A DNA stretch of 64,000 nucleotides from an archaeon (GCA_029563035.1 JAKQTP010000087.1:19003-83002), one strand, 5' to 3'; positions 17,421 through 26,702 are shown, counted from the first letter of the stretch. A program made the numbers and translations. Notes: a model not told the origin generated them from the letters alone.

Positions 17421-18151
17421 TTTTTAATGGCATTAGCAAGTGCTATTGAGGAAATATACTCTTCTTTGGGTGCAGCTCTTGACGTATCCACAATAATTGT
17501 GTTGTTAATAGCTAAAGGATAGTATAAAGCTCCATGTGAACTTCCACCTCCAAGATGGATCAAGGTCCTATAAATTAAATTTCCAGAAATTCCATCAGGA
17601 GCAAGAATAAAATTTGAATCTATTATAGCATTTTCAATTAATATTTGGGCGTGTTTAACCCCGTACTTCTTTGCTAAGGCTTCTGCTTCAATGATACTTT
17701 TGTCAACTAGTTTAGATCTTCCCATGTCTTTTGATCTCCCTCCTGATAGTACAGATATCTTTGGCTCAACTTTGAATTGTTTTAGTAAATCCTTAGCATA
17801 CTCAATAAACATCTCTTTTTCTTTAAGATCTTCTCCTTCATCAATGCCAAGGGGTGCAAAAAAGAAATATCTTTTATCGTAGGTACCTAAAAGACCAATT
17901 CTGTATATTTTATCTACATTGAACTTATTTTTCACCTCTTTTAAAAAATCAGAACTAGGTAGTGTACCTCTAACTATGGCATCTATACTACCTTTTTTTA
18001 GGGAAGATATAATTTTTGTAGAATTATAAAAAACTTCAACATTGCAAAAATTAATGTTGTTTGCAACATCTTCGATTTTATCTGCGTTTTCATATGCCCC
18101 TATTCCTATCGTCATATTTGAATTAATTCGATTATGTATAATATTGAGCAT
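17417..18151 (-). CDS. mtxX: Methanogenesis marker protein 4 / MtxX family
   Basis: 244 aa. The body resembles the phosphate acetyl/butyryl-transferase fold (ISVLSGGRSKDMGRSKLVD, and LAPDGISGNLIYRTLIHLGGG). MtxX/marker protein 4 occurs mainly in methanogens and was first found near methyltransferase genes; its reaction is unknown. The start is ATG 18151. Its presence supports a methanogen-lineage host. Convergent with surE. Confidence 0.85.
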   Translation of the reverse strand: MLNIIHNRINSNMTIGIGAYENADKIEDVANNINFCNVEVFYNSTKIISSLKKGSIDAIVRGTLPSSDFLKEVKNKFNVDKIYRIGLLGTYDKRYFFFAPLGIDEGEDLKEKEMFIEYAKDLLKQFKVEPKISVLSGGRSKDMGRSKLVDKSIIEAEALAKKYGVKHAQILIENAIIDSNFILAPDGISGNLIYRTLIHLGGGSSHGALYYPLAINNTIIVDTSRAAPKEEYISSIALANAIKN

Positions 18152-18293
18152 GACTATTTATCAACTACTCGCCTTAAATATTTTCTGTAATGTGTAATGT
18201 ATTAAAGTAGGGCATCCTTGTACAAAAACAAAGTAGTTTGCGATAATTTTAAAAAGCAAACGAGGTCATTACATCTAAAGTGGAGGTGTAATT

Positions 18294-18488
18294 TTGGGAA
18301 GAATCAGGCCATCTTTCTTAAAAAGAATTTCAAGACAATTAGTTGAAAAACATAGAGCCGAATTAACAAAAGACTTTGAAGAGAATAAATTAATAATTAA
18401 AGATTTAATAGACGTACCTACACACAAACTATTGAATCGGATTGCAGGCTACACAACAAGACTAATGACTCATAAAGAAATAATGTGA
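18294..18488 (+). CDS. rps17e: 30S ribosomal protein eS17
   Basis: 64 aa, the archaeal size of eS17. Recognised from GRIRPSFLKRISRQLVEKH and the end NRIAGYTTRLM. It starts with TTG, decided by a strong GGAGGTG eight bases upstream. Stands as a single gene, with about 140 bases on its left and 107 on its right. Confidence 0.95.
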   Translation: MGRIRPSFLKRISRQLVEKHRAELTKDFEENKLIIKDLIDVPTHKLLNRIAGYTTRLMTHKEIM

Positions 18489-18595
18489 TTTGTTTTAATA
18501 TCTTTGAGATTAATTCTATTCTAACACTTTTTATTAATAGTTAGATAGGATAATCTTATATACGTTTATTTTGGTTATAATAATGTTGTGATTAT

Positions 18596-19726
18596 ATGAA
18601 TGAAGATTTTTTACTCATGATACCCGGTCCTATACCTGTGCACCCTAGGATATTTCGAGCAATGTCAATGAAAATCATGCCTCATCGAGGCGAAGAATTC
18701 AACAAACTCTTTATGGAACAATCTGAGAGAATGAAAAAAATATTTAAAACAAAAAATGATGTTTTTTTAATGGCCGGTTCTGGAACTGCCGCAATGGATG
18801 CTGCAATAGCCAATATCATACAACCTGGTGATAAGGTCTTATGTATCACCTCAGGCAAATTTGGGGAGAGATTTAGGGACATAGTAAAAGCCTACAAGGG
18901 AACAGTAGTTGAGCTAAAATATGAATGGGGATCTTCAATAAATATAGAAGACGTAAAAAAAGCATTAGAAAAGGATCCGTCCATTAAAGCTGTAACAATG
19001 GTGCATAATGAAACTTCAACGGGAGTTAGAAATCCTGTTGCAGAAATAGGCAAAATTGTGAGAAGTACTAAAGCTCTTTTAGTGGTAGATACAATCTCTT
19101 CTCTTGGAGGAGACAATATTGAAGTTGACAATTGGGGAATTGACCTATGTGCATCAGGTAGTCAAAAGTGTATAGGGCTACCTCCAGGTATGTGTTTTAT
19201 TTCAGTTAGTCAAAGAGCATGGGATGTAATTGAGAAAACAGATGGAACATGTTATTATCTTAATCTTAAGAAATATAAAAATAACAAATACAAGGCCCCA
19301 TATACTCAACCAGTATCGATGACATATGGTTTAAAGGAAGCTTTAGACATTATTGACGAATATGGGCTTGAAAACTGGATTAAAAAGCATGAAAAGCTAG
19401 CTAAAGCTACAAGAGAGGCTGCAAAGACATTAGGTCTAAAACTATTCCCACAAGATGAAACGACATGTTCAAATACAGTTACTTCTATAAAGGTTCCAGA
19501 GGGAATCGATGGCCAAGAACTCGTTAAACTAATGAGAGAAAATCATGGTATAATCATAGCTGGTGGGCAAGATCATCTTAAAGGAAAGATAATACGAATT
19601 GGGCATATGGGTAGTATTACTAAAAAAGAAATAATTGTTACTATGGCATGTTTGCAGATGACATTAAAAGATTTAGGCTATAAGACAGAGCTTGCCCCTA
19701 TCTTAAATCCAATCTCGAAAATATAG
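18596..19726 (+). CDS. Class V aminotransferase, alanine/serine-glyoxylate (AGXT-like)
   Basis: 376 aa fold-type I PLP enzyme. Opens with LLMIPGPIPVHPRIFRAMS; the PLP lysine is in ASGSQKCIGLPPG (about residue 193), with VVDTISSLGG before it. Closest families are serine-pyruvate and alanine-glyoxylate aminotransferases; methanogen members have been linked to serine or cysteate metabolism, so the exact substrates are uncertain. Not in an operon: next is the ribosomal promoter. Confidence 0.88.
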   Translation: MNEDFLLMIPGPIPVHPRIFRAMSMKIMPHRGEEFNKLFMEQSERMKKIFKTKNDVFLMAGSGTAAMDAAIANIIQPGDKVLCITSGKFGERFRDIVKAYKGTVVELKYEWGSSINIEDVKKALEKDPSIKAVTMVHNETSTGVRNPVAEIGKIVRSTKALLVVDTISSLGGDNIEVDNWGIDLCASGSQKCIGLPPGMCFISVSQRAWDVIEKTDGTCYYLNLKKYKNNKYKAPYTQPVSMTYGLKEALDIIDEYGLENWIKKHEKLAKATREAAKTLGLKLFPQDETTCSNTVTSIKVPEGIDGQELVKLMRENHGIIIAGGQDHLKGKIIRIGHMGSITKKEIIVTMACLQMTLKDLGYKTELAPILNPISKI

Positions 19727-19783
19727 GAAGGGTAGTAAATAATATTTTCTCTTTAGAAATAATATTTTTATATTAAATTTTAT

Positions 19784-19858
19784 CGAAACGTTTAAATAGG
19801 GTATTAAAATACCAATATTAATCTCAGGCGAGCGAAAGCGTAAGAGTTTGAGAGGTGA
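19784..19858 (+). promoter_or_regulatory. Promoter and hairpin leader of the L18e-L13-S9-RpoN operon
   Basis: A textbook archaeal promoter: BRE-like CGAAACG (19784-19790) joined to TATA box TTTAAATA (19791-19798). The expected start is near 19821. The first transcribed bases hold TCTCA (19822-19826), which pairs with TGAGA (19849-19853), and an inner GC-GAAA-GC loop (19832-19839). The closing strand runs into the Shine-Dalgarno site GAGGTGA (19852-19858) of ATG 19864, so folding could limit ribosome access. Promoter firm, hairpin function inferred. Confidence 0.6.
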
Positions 19859-19863
19859 ACTTA

Positions 19864-20223
19864 ATGAAAAAGTTAAATAAAACAAATCCAAATATATTGA
19901 GCCTTATAGATTTTTTTATAGATAAAGGATATTCAGAAAAAACGCCCTTGTGGATCGATCTTTCTAAGAGATTTAAAAGACCTACAAGGCATTTGCCTCA
20001 AGTGAATTTATCAAAAATCAATAGATATTCACAAGAAGGGGATACAGTGGTAATCCCTGGTAAAGTATTAGGCAGCGGAGAGTTGGACCATAAAGTTACT
20101 GTTTCTGCATTCAAGTTTTCTAAATCTGCACTAGAAAAAATAAACAAAAATGGAAGAGCAATAAATCTTTATGATCTTTACAAAGAAAACCCAAGAGGTA
20201 GTGGTGTAAAAATAATGGAGTGA
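19864..20223 (+). CDS. rpl18e: 50S ribosomal protein L18e
   Basis: 119 aa. Recognised from PLWIDLSKRFKRPTRHLPQV and VVIPGKVLGSGELDHKVTV. ATG 19864 is preferred over GTG 19855 because GAGGTGA lies five bases before it. First gene of the classic archaeal cluster L18e-L13-S9-RpoN; 4 bases separate it from L13. Confidence 0.95.
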   Translation: MKKLNKTNPNILSLIDFFIDKGYSEKTPLWIDLSKRFKRPTRHLPQVNLSKINRYSQEGDTVVIPGKVLGSGELDHKVTVSAFKFSKSALEKINKNGRAINLYDLYKENPRGSGVKIME

Positions 20224-20227
20224 TCTT

Positions 20228-20653
20228 ATGATAATCGACGGAAAAGATCAGATTCTAGGTAGAATGGCATCAGTTGCTGCTAAAAAACTTTTAGAAGGGG
20301 AAGAAGTTTTTATAGTTAATGCTGAAGAAGTTGTAATTACTGGTAATAGAGAATATTTCTTTGAACTTTATCAAAAAAGAGCTCAATTCAAAGACCTAGC
20401 AAATCCTTTAAGAGGTTCTTTTTTTCCTAAAAGATCTGACAGAATAGTCAGGAGAGCTGTAAGAGGAATGTTACCTTGGAAAAAGGAAAAAGGGAGAAAA
20501 GCATATAGGAAATTAAAGGTATACGTTGGAATACCTGATGATCTGACCGGGAAGGAATATACTAGATTTAACGATGCAGATGTTTCAAAACTTAGAACTA
20601 AAAAATACTTTAAGGTAAAAGAGATATCAAGCTTCCTTGGGGGCCGTATATGA
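20228..20653 (+). CDS. rpl13: 50S ribosomal protein uL13
   Basis: 141 aa. [20 protein letters not shown] at the start, [19 protein letters not shown] in the middle, and the family's KVYVGIPDD near the end. Overlaps rps9 by 4 bases, indicating translational coupling. Confidence 0.96.
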   Translation: MIIDGKDQILGRMASVAAKKLLEGEEVFIVNAEEVVITGNREYFFELYQKRAQFKDLANPLRGSFFPKRSDRIVRRAVRGMLPWKKEKGRKAYRKLKVYVGIPDDLTGKEYTRFNDADVSKLRTKKYFKVKEISSFLGGRI

Positions 20654-21054
20654 AAATTATTCAATCAGTTGGTAAAAGAAAAAAAGCAGTTGCAAGAGCT
20701 ACTGTAAAAGAAGGTAAGGGAAGAGTAAGAATTAATAGTAAACCCCTCCCAATAGTAGAACCTGAGATGGTAAGAATAAAAATGTTTGAACCAATTCTTC
20801 TTGCAGGCGATACAGCTAATACAGTTGACATTGATATCGATGTCCGAGGTGGGGGAATTATGGGACAGGCTGATGCATGCAGAATAGCAATTGCAAGAGG
20901 TCTTGTAGAATTTACTCAGGATAATTCTTTGAAAGAAACTTATTTAGGATACGATAGAATATTATTAAGAGGAGATTCAAGGAGAACTGAAGAACACAAA
21001 CCAAGTAAGTCTTCTAAAGGACCAAGAGCAAGAAGACAAAAATCTTACAGGTGA
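20650..21054 (+). CDS. rps9: 30S ribosomal protein uS9
   Basis: 134 aa. Starts [16 protein letters not shown]; the conserved basic C-terminus [11 protein letters not shown] reaches the P-site tRNA in ribosome structures. It overlaps L13 by 4 bases and is followed by rpoN after 4. Confidence 0.96.
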   Translation: MKIIQSVGKRKKAVARATVKEGKGRVRINSKPLPIVEPEMVRIKMFEPILLAGDTANTVDIDIDVRGGGIMGQADACRIAIARGLVEFTQDNSLKETYLGYDRILLRGDSRRTEEHKPSKSSKGPRARRQKSYR

Positions 21055-21058
21055 TCTT

Positions 21059-21253
21059 TTGATAATCCCTGTGAGATGTTTTACCTGTGGAAAAGTTATT
21101 GGACATCTTTATGAGCCATACCTAGATAGGTTAAATAAAGGGGAACTATCAGAAAAAATATTGGATGACATGGGATTGACAAGATATTGCTGTAGACGAA
21201 TGCTTCTTACCCATGTTGACCTCATAGATGAATTGCTCGACTATAAAATATAA
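21059..21253 (+). CDS. rpoN: DNA-directed RNA polymerase subunit N (Rpb10)
   Basis: 64 aa zinc-bundle subunit. CFTCGK (residues 7-12) and the [19 protein letters not shown] motif supply the four zinc Cys. Starts with TTG; GGTGATC just upstream decides it. In many archaea rpoK and enolase follow; here a tRNA-Pro follows and rpoK is absent. Confidence 0.96.
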   Translation: MIIPVRCFTCGKVIGHLYEPYLDRLNKGELSEKILDDMGLTRYCCRRMLLTHVDLIDELLDYKI

Positions 21254-21288
21254 GTTTATATTTTAATAGTTTATAGTTGATTTCACAT

Positions 21289-21366
21289 GGGACCGTGGGG
21301 TAGCTTGGACTAGCCTCTCACCTTGGGGTGGTGGAAACTCGGGTTCAAATCCCGACGGTCCCACCA
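21289..21366 (+). tRNA. tRNA-Pro (anticodon GGG)
   Basis: Full cloverleaf: acceptor GGGACCG/CGGTCCC, anticodon stem TCACC/GGTGG with loop TTGGGGT (anticodon GGG), T arm TCGGG-TTCAAAT-CCCGA, discriminator A, and an encoded CCA. Placed inside the ribosomal operon between rpoN and the enolase-like gene, a spot where tRNA-Pro is also found in other archaea. Confidence 0.96.
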
Positions 21367-21394
21367 TTGGAAATAGGAAAAAGGAGAGGAAAGA

Positions 21395-21994
21395 TTGACC
21401 GTAATAGAGGATATAAGAGCGAGAATGATTTACAACAGTAGTCGAGAGAAGAGCATAGTAGAGATAGATATCTACACGAATTCAAGCTTTGGAAGGGCTT
21501 CTGTGCCATTCGAAGGAGATATCTCTGAGGTAGAAGAAGTTGTTTTACCTGAACTTGCAGGATTGGATGCAATAGAACAAAAATCATTAGATGAGCTACT
21601 TTGTGAGATAACACCATATAACAAAATAAGATTTGTATTGTCTCTGGCGTCTGCTAAAGCAGCATCTTCCTTTTATTCATTACCTCTTTTTAGGTACCTT
21701 GGAGGCATTTACGAAGGTCAAATGCCATTGCTAACTATCGGAGAAAAAATATTTGATATAGATTTGAATGAATTAGAGGATAAACATAAGCCTAAGAAAA
21801 TTGAGTTAGATACAATATCACAGATATATGTTGCTTCAAAAGAGGATAATAATTGTATTATCCCCGCAGTTGATGAAGGTGTCTGTCACTTAGCTTTGGC
21901 ATTTAACCTAAAATACTTGGATATAACAGAAGAAAATATTTCTATAATAAATGAACTAATACGAATTAAAGAATATTTAGGGGAGGAGATTTAA
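21395..21994 (+). CDS. Truncated enolase-like protein
   Basis: 199 aa from TTG 21395. The start VIEDIRARMIYNSS, then SIVEIDIYTNSSFGRASVPF, matches the N-terminal domain of enolase (canonical RxxxDSRGNPTVEV...FGRASVPSGASTG), yet the DSRGNP and SGAST catalytic-loop residues are altered and the whole TIM barrel with the metal and lysine ligands is missing (enolase is about 420 aa). It cannot be a normal enolase. It sits where enolase sits in many archaeal ribosomal operons, directly before rps2 (stop and start overlap). Role unknown; perhaps structural or regulatory. Confidence 0.7.
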   Translation: MTVIEDIRARMIYNSSREKSIVEIDIYTNSSFGRASVPFEGDISEVEEVVLPELAGLDAIEQKSLDELLCEITPYNKIRFVLSLASAKAASSFYSLPLFRYLGGIYEGQMPLLTIGEKIFDIDLNELEDKHKPKKIELDTISQIYVASKEDNNCIIPAVDEGVCHLALAFNLKYLDITEENISIINELIRIKEYLGEEI

Positions 21995-22602
21995 TGAGTG
22001 ATGAAATGTTAGTACCTCTTGATTTATACCTTGCATCGGGAATACATATCGGAACGACCCAAAAAACAAAAGATATGGAAAGGTACATATTTAGGATAAG
22101 ACAAGATGGTCTTTATATATTAGATATAAACGAAACAAACAAAAAAATAGAAAAAGTTGGAAAGTTTCTTGCCAAATTTGAATCGGAAAAAATTCTTGTA
22201 GTTTCATCAAGAATCTACGGATTCAAGCCAGTATTAGCGTTTGGTCAAAAAACAGGGGCAAAAACAATTACTAAAAGATTCATACCAGGATCCCTCACAA
22301 ATCCAAACTGTGAGGATTTCATTGAGCCTGAAGTAGTCATATTGACAGACCCAAGAGCAGATTATCAAATATTAAGAGAAGCCGGACTCGCAAAAATACC
22401 AGTAGTTGCTCTATGCGACTCTGAAAATTACTTATCAAACGTTGATTTAGTCGTACCAACAAATAACAAAGGTAAAAAAGCTTTAGCACTTATCTACTAC
22501 CTTATTGCCAGAGAAATGATGAAAGCAAAAGGGCAGATTAAAGACGGTGAGGAGCCTCCATTCTCAATTGATGATTTTAAATCAAAGGATGAGGAGGATT
22601 AA
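21994..22602 (+). CDS. rps2: 30S ribosomal protein uS2
   Basis: 202 aa. Family stretches: YLASGIHIGTTQKTKDMERYI, ITKRFIPGSLTNP and PVVALCDSENYLSNVDLVVPTNNKGKKA. The ATG overlaps the stop of the enolase-like gene (TAATG), with GGGAGG upstream. It abuts the FBP aldolase/phosphatase gene without a gap. Confidence 0.96.
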   Translation: MSDEMLVPLDLYLASGIHIGTTQKTKDMERYIFRIRQDGLYILDINETNKKIEKVGKFLAKFESEKILVVSSRIYGFKPVLAFGQKTGAKTITKRFIPGSLTNPNCEDFIEPEVVILTDPRADYQILREAGLAKIPVVALCDSENYLSNVDLVVPTNNKGKKALALIYYLIAREMMKAKGQIKDGEEPPFSIDDFKSKDEED

Positions 22603-23715
22603 ATGGGAGAAAAAATAACAGTTTCTCTTATTAAAGCAGATGTCGGAGGATGGCCAGGCCACGCTTTGGTGCATCCTGATTTAATTCAAACAGCTAAAAA
22701 AGAATTGGAAAAAGAAAAAGGTAAGCTTCTAATTGATTTCCACGTTACAAACTGTGGGGATGATTTAGAATTAATGATGACACATAGAAAAGGTGTCGAT
22801 TGTTTAGAAGTCCACCACCTTGCTTGGAATACTTTTGAAAAAGCAACAGAAGTGGCCAAAAAATTAAAACTTTACGGTGCGGGCCAGGATCTCTTAGCAG
22901 AATCATTCAGCGGAAATGTTAGGGGAATGGGGCCTGGTGTGGCAGAGTTAGAATTCGAAGAAAGAAAAGCAGAACCTGTAATTGCATTTATGATGGATAA
23001 AACAGATCCAGGAGCATTTAATCTACCGATATATAAGATGTTTGCAGATCCATTTAACACTATAGGCCTTGTCATAGATCCAAACGCCGTGGCGGGATTT
23101 AGATTTGAAATATGGGACATATTTGATAGTAAAAAAGTATTTATGGATTGCCCTGAGGAACTTTACAAAATGCTTGCATTGATTGGTGCTAAGTCAAGAT
23201 ATGTAATAAAAAGAGTGTATCCTAAGAAGGGAGGAAAATTATCCGCAGATGAGGCAGTAGCAACTATAAGTACCGAAAAGCTTTACAAAATTGCCGGGGA
23301 ATATGTAGGAAAAGATGACCCTGTAGCGTTAGTAAGAGCACAATCAGGACTCCCTGCAGTAGGTGAAGTACTTGAACCTTTTGCATTCCCACATTTAGTG
23401 GCTGGATGGATGAGAGGGTCACATAATGGGCCAATAATGCCTGTAAGCCAAAAAAATGCTGTATGTACAAGATTTGATGGGCCACCTAGAGTTATTGCTT
23501 TAGGATTCCAAATAGCAAATGGAAAATTAATTGGGCCTGTTGATCTGTTCGATGACCCTGCATATGACCTTGCAAGAAGAAAAGCACAAAGGGTTGCAGA
23601 CTACATGAGACGACATGGGCCATTTGAGCCCCATAGATTACCTCCGGAAGATATGGAATATACAACACTTCCAAAAGTATTACGGGAGCTTGAAAAAAGA
23701 TTTGAAAAATTATAA
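22603..23715 (+). CDS. fbp: Bifunctional fructose-1,6-bisphosphate aldolase/phosphatase (class V FBPase)
   Basis: 370 aa enzyme of archaeal gluconeogenesis: condenses DHAP with glyceraldehyde-3-phosphate to FBP, then removes the C1 phosphate to give fructose-6-phosphate. Signatures: SLIKADVGGWPGHALVHPDL, NCGDDLELMMTH, and the Lys-Tyr active-site region around SRYVIKRVYPKKGGKLSADEA. Nearly invariant family, full length. Last gene of the ribosomal operon, preceded by GAGGAGG. Confidence 0.97.
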   Translation: MGEKITVSLIKADVGGWPGHALVHPDLIQTAKKELEKEKGKLLIDFHVTNCGDDLELMMTHRKGVDCLEVHHLAWNTFEKATEVAKKLKLYGAGQDLLAESFSGNVRGMGPGVAELEFEERKAEPVIAFMMDKTDPGAFNLPIYKMFADPFNTIGLVIDPNAVAGFRFEIWDIFDSKKVFMDCPEELYKMLALIGAKSRYVIKRVYPKKGGKLSADEAVATISTEKLYKIAGEYVGKDDPVALVRAQSGLPAVGEVLEPFAFPHLVAGWMRGSHNGPIMPVSQKNAVCTRFDGPPRVIALGFQIANGKLIGPVDLFDDPAYDLARRKAQRVADYMRRHGPFEPHRLPPEDMEYTTLPKVLRELEKRFEKL

Positions 23716-23900
23716 TAAATATTTTTATTATTTTTAATTTTAGTAATTTGAAGATTTAATTATTTCCTTTCCGTCATCTAACATATATTAAGATTGATTC
23801 TATTTATTTTTGCAAATTTCTATTGAATAAATGTATCTAACAATTTATAATTTTCAAATAATAAATATTATCTAAAAAATACCAAATTAAAAAATAAAAT

Positions 23901-24062
23901 TTAGAGAAATTTACTTCCTTCTTCGAGAAGCCTATTTGCAACATCTATTTCAATAGAAGCTAAAACAAAATTTCTTTTTTTTATATTTGCTTCTGCCCTA
24001 TCTTTCATTCTCTTTGCTTGTCTAAAGAATTTTCTTGCTTCTGAATCATTATTTCTTCTCAT
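23901..24062 (-). CDS. Small helical hypothetical protein, 53 aa
   Basis: Starts MRRNNDSEARKFFRQAKRMK and ends IDVANRLLEEGSKFL. Strongly amphipathic and charged, with no hydrophobic segment; GGGGATGAT lies just upstream as a possible ribosome-binding site. The sequence is far from random for this AT-rich DNA. Family unknown. 23716-23900 holds nothing else I can name. Confidence 0.55.
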   Translation of the reverse strand: MRRNNDSEARKFFRQAKRMKDRAEANIKKRNFVLASIEIDVANRLLEEGSKFL

Positions 24063-24147
24063 AAATCATCCCCTATCAGTGGTAATAGACATTATTGCTT
24101 ATTAATATTTAAATCTTTTGGTTATGTATTGATTAACAATAATAAAA

Positions 24148-26355
24148 CTAAATTTCTTCATATTGAGAGTCTATTACTTCCCTTATCTTTTTAGCTTTGA
24201 TATCTCCTACACCTTCAACTTCTTTAAGTTCTATTTCGTCTGCATTAAAAACTCCAAGAACACTACCAAATTTTTTTAATAATCTTCGAGAAAGTATAGA
24301 TGACACTTCTGGAAGACCCTCAATAATATATAGTTGTTTTTCCCTTAAACCCATTATTCTTTTCTCTCCACGTATTATAGGCATTCGATCTTTCTCTTTT
24401 TGTTCCCTTAATGAGATATCAACAAAAAAATTTGCTGTTTCTTCAAGTGTTTTAGTAAAAATAATTCTAACCCTGAAATCTACTATAGCAGATATAATCG
24501 CACCTCGAATTGATTTCTCATCTATATTCCTTATTGAATAAATATCACTTCCTTCAACCACCAATATGGGAATCTCAAATGTATTTGAAAGAGACATAAT
24601 TTGAGAAAAAAGAGTTCCTTTGATTAGTGATTCAATAAAGTCATTTGATGATTTTCTTTCAACTCCAACTCTATTCGATAGGATGTAATCTCCTACCTCC
24701 AAACGACTAATCTTAACATTCGCAATCTCTGATAAGATTTTTAAAAATTTCTTATCTTCCCTGTCATCTGCTATGATGTAGGGCATTTCAACAAAATCTT
24801 TAAGTTTGCTCTGTCCTTTACCAGCCATAATAGATTCATCACTCTTCTTGATATCCTTCTTTAATTCCATCACTGTATGCTTCATTAGTTTTTCTTTTCG
24901 TTTACTTGCCCAATAATACCCTTCATCTCTAGTTTTCTCTGCAATAAGAATTATCACTTCGCCACTTTTTCTTCTAGCAGTTCTACCCCTTCTCTGAATT
25001 GTTCTTATTTCTGAAGGTACAGGTTCAAATAATACAACCATATCAACTTCTGGTATGTCAAGGCCCTCTTCAGCTACTGATGTAGCAACAAGCACATTAA
25101 ATTCGCCCGATCTAAATTTTTCTATTATTTCTTTCTGTTTTTTTTGGGATAGACCTTCATCCCCTTTTTTCGAAGCTTGACCAACAAATCTTTCAACCCT
25201 TACTCCATCTATCTTTTTCAACTCATTAACGATCCTTATAGTAGTGTCCCTATAATGTGAAAAAACAATCAAATTTTTTCCTACTTTTACTTCATTGGTG
25301 ACTATTTCATATAATTTTGAAAGTTTAGGGTGCTCTATACCTTGTTGATTTAGATTATCTGCCATAGTTATAATTTTCATTACATTTTTTTCAGAAAGCA
25401 ATTCTATTGAAGAACGGCTCTTTCCATCACGCATTTTTTTAAAGTACGATATCAAAGAAGAAATACCTTGGGTTTCTAATAATTCTAAAGCATGATACAA
25501 CTTAATTGCTTTTGCTTGAGATTTGAGTGCTCCATAATAAACTGATTTTTCTTGGATTGGTACTTCTTTAATTTTATTATTAATCTTTATTACAGTACCT
25601 AATATTTCCTTTTTGGTAACTTCTTGGGATGAAACAAATCCTAAATCTTTTAGATTTGTTATTTCTTTTTTTAGTAAAAATTCAAGTAGCTTTTTAATTT
25701 CTAAAAACTCATCAGGGAGTTTTACTGTAATCCAAGATATTTCTATATCTTGAACATAAGGTTTAACATCAGGAGAATTTTCATTTCTTAATTCTATATG
25801 TTCTATTCCTAGATTTTTGATTATTTCTTGCAATTTTTCCTTATTTGATGCAGGCGAAGCTGTTAATCCTAAGATTCTAATATTTTTAGAAATAGCTTTT
25901 TCTGCTATGTAAGTGTATGCATAATTCCCTACCGCACGATGTGCTTCATCAAAGATAATAAGTCCAAATTCACCTAAATTTATTTTCCCATTTAAAATAT
26001 CATTTTCTATAACTTGAGGAGTAGCCATCAAAACTAAAGATTTGTTGTATATCTCTTCTCGCTTTATTGGCGGCACAACTCCAGTGAGGATAGAAAAATT
26101 CTCTTTTTCGATATTCAATATGTCTGAAAAAGATTTAAAATGTTGTTCTGACAAAGGCTTAGTCGGAGCTAAGACTAATACTTTTTTTTTCAGTAATTGT
26201 AAAGTATATGCCGCTAATAAAATTCCAATGTAAGTCTTTCCAAGACCTGTTGGAAGTATAACTAGTGTATTTTTATCTTTACTTTTTACAAAAATAGTTT
26301 CTTGATAGGATCTAGGTGAAATCTCCCCTTTAATAAAGGGATGAGAAAAAGGCAT
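24148..26355 (-). CDS. hef: Hef helicase-nuclease (FANCM/XPF homologue)
   Basis: 735 aa enzyme that remodels and cuts stalled or branched replication forks. Layout: superfamily 2 helicase (Walker A LPTGLGKTYIG about residues 35-45; FDEAHRAVG about 133-141), helicase C domain with RRGRTARRKSG, then an XPF-type nuclease with VGDYILSNRVGVERKSSNDF (GDxnERKx3D motif about 553-572), and two HhH motifs (about 685-735). Full length for euryarchaeal Hef. Shares one base with the upstream winged-helix gene. Confidence 0.95.
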   Translation of the reverse strand: MPFSHPFIKGEISPRSYQETIFVKSKDKNTLVILPTGLGKTYIGILLAAYTLQLLKKKVLVLAPTKPLSEQHFKSFSDILNIEKENFSILTGVVPPIKREEIYNKSLVLMATPQVIENDILNGKINLGEFGLIIFDEAHRAVGNYAYTYIAEKAISKNIRILGLTASPASNKEKLQEIIKNLGIEHIELRNENSPDVKPYVQDIEISWITVKLPDEFLEIKKLLEFLLKKEITNLKDLGFVSSQEVTKKEILGTVIKINNKIKEVPIQEKSVYYGALKSQAKAIKLYHALELLETQGISSLISYFKKMRDGKSRSSIELLSEKNVMKIITMADNLNQQGIEHPKLSKLYEIVTNEVKVGKNLIVFSHYRDTTIRIVNELKKIDGVRVERFVGQASKKGDEGLSQKKQKEIIEKFRSGEFNVLVATSVAEEGLDIPEVDMVVLFEPVPSEIRTIQRRGRTARRKSGEVIILIAEKTRDEGYYWASKRKEKLMKHTVMELKKDIKKSDESIMAGKGQSKLKDFVEMPYIIADDREDKKFLKILSEIANVKISRLEVGDYILSNRVGVERKSSNDFIESLIKGTLFSQIMSLSNTFEIPILVVEGSDIYSIRNIDEKSIRGAIISAIVDFRVRIIFTKTLEETANFFVDISLREQKEKDRMPIIRGEKRIMGLREKQLYIIEGLPEVSSILSRRLLKKFGSVLGVFNADEIELKEVEGVGDIKAKKIREVIDSQYEEI

Positions 26356-26576
26356 TATCTTACCATCTTTTCTAATTTCTTCTCAATATCATCCTTTTTC
26401 TTTATCTGCCAAACTATAATATCTTCTCTTTTGGTACTTTCAACTTTACCCTCTTCTTGTAATCTTAACAAAAGAGACTTAGTTTTAATTAAACTCTCTT
26501 TTGTTTTCTCACTGATATTTTCTGCAGAAATAGGTGAGTCCTCATTCTCAAGCAATTTTATGATTCTTTGATACAT
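26355..26576 (-). CDS. Small winged-helix-like protein upstream of hef
   Basis: 73 aa helical/winged-helix fold: RIIKLLENEDSPISAENISE, then SLIKTKSLLLRLQEEGKVES, a beta wing REDIIVWQI and a lysine-rich tail. Starts at ATG 26576 with GGAGG five bases upstream; the stop and the hef start overlap, so both are translated together. A hef-linked DNA-binding or regulatory role is inference from position. Confidence 0.7.
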   Translation of the reverse strand: MYQRIIKLLENEDSPISAENISEKTKESLIKTKSLLLRLQEEGKVESTKREDIIVWQIKKKDDIEKKLEKMVR

Positions 26577-26600
26577 AAATGCCTCCTAAAGTCATAACGA

Positions 26601-26672
26601 GGGAAGGGAAATCTAGCACTAGAGGTGAAAAAATATGAGAGGATTCTAACTTTTTCCTCCATTTCCCTTCCC
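26601..26672 (-). promoter_or_regulatory. Long hairpin in the 5' leader of the winged-helix/hef operon
   Basis: Perfect 12-base inverted repeat GGGAAGGGAAAT (26601-26612) and ATTTCCCTTCCC (26661-26672). A second nested pairing joins GAGG..GAAAAA (from 26622) and TTTTTCCTC (26651-26659) with a two-base bulge. The outer strand begins about 26 nt from the TATA box at 26695-26702 read on the minus strand, so the mRNA would start with this hairpin, about 95 nt before the ATG. Could also be a stand-alone small RNA. Confidence 0.55.
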
Positions 26673-26694
26673 ATTAATAACAACTACATAAACC

Positions 26695-26702
26695 TATAAA
26701 TA
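26695..26702. promoter_or_regulatory. Symmetric TATA box shared by lplA and hef operon
   Basis: TATAAATA reads TATTTATA on the other strand. On the + strand it lies about 26 nt before GTG 26724, as expected for a leaderless lplA message. On the minus strand the same distance reaches 26672, the first base of the leader hairpin. One box could therefore serve both directions. Confidence 0.5.
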
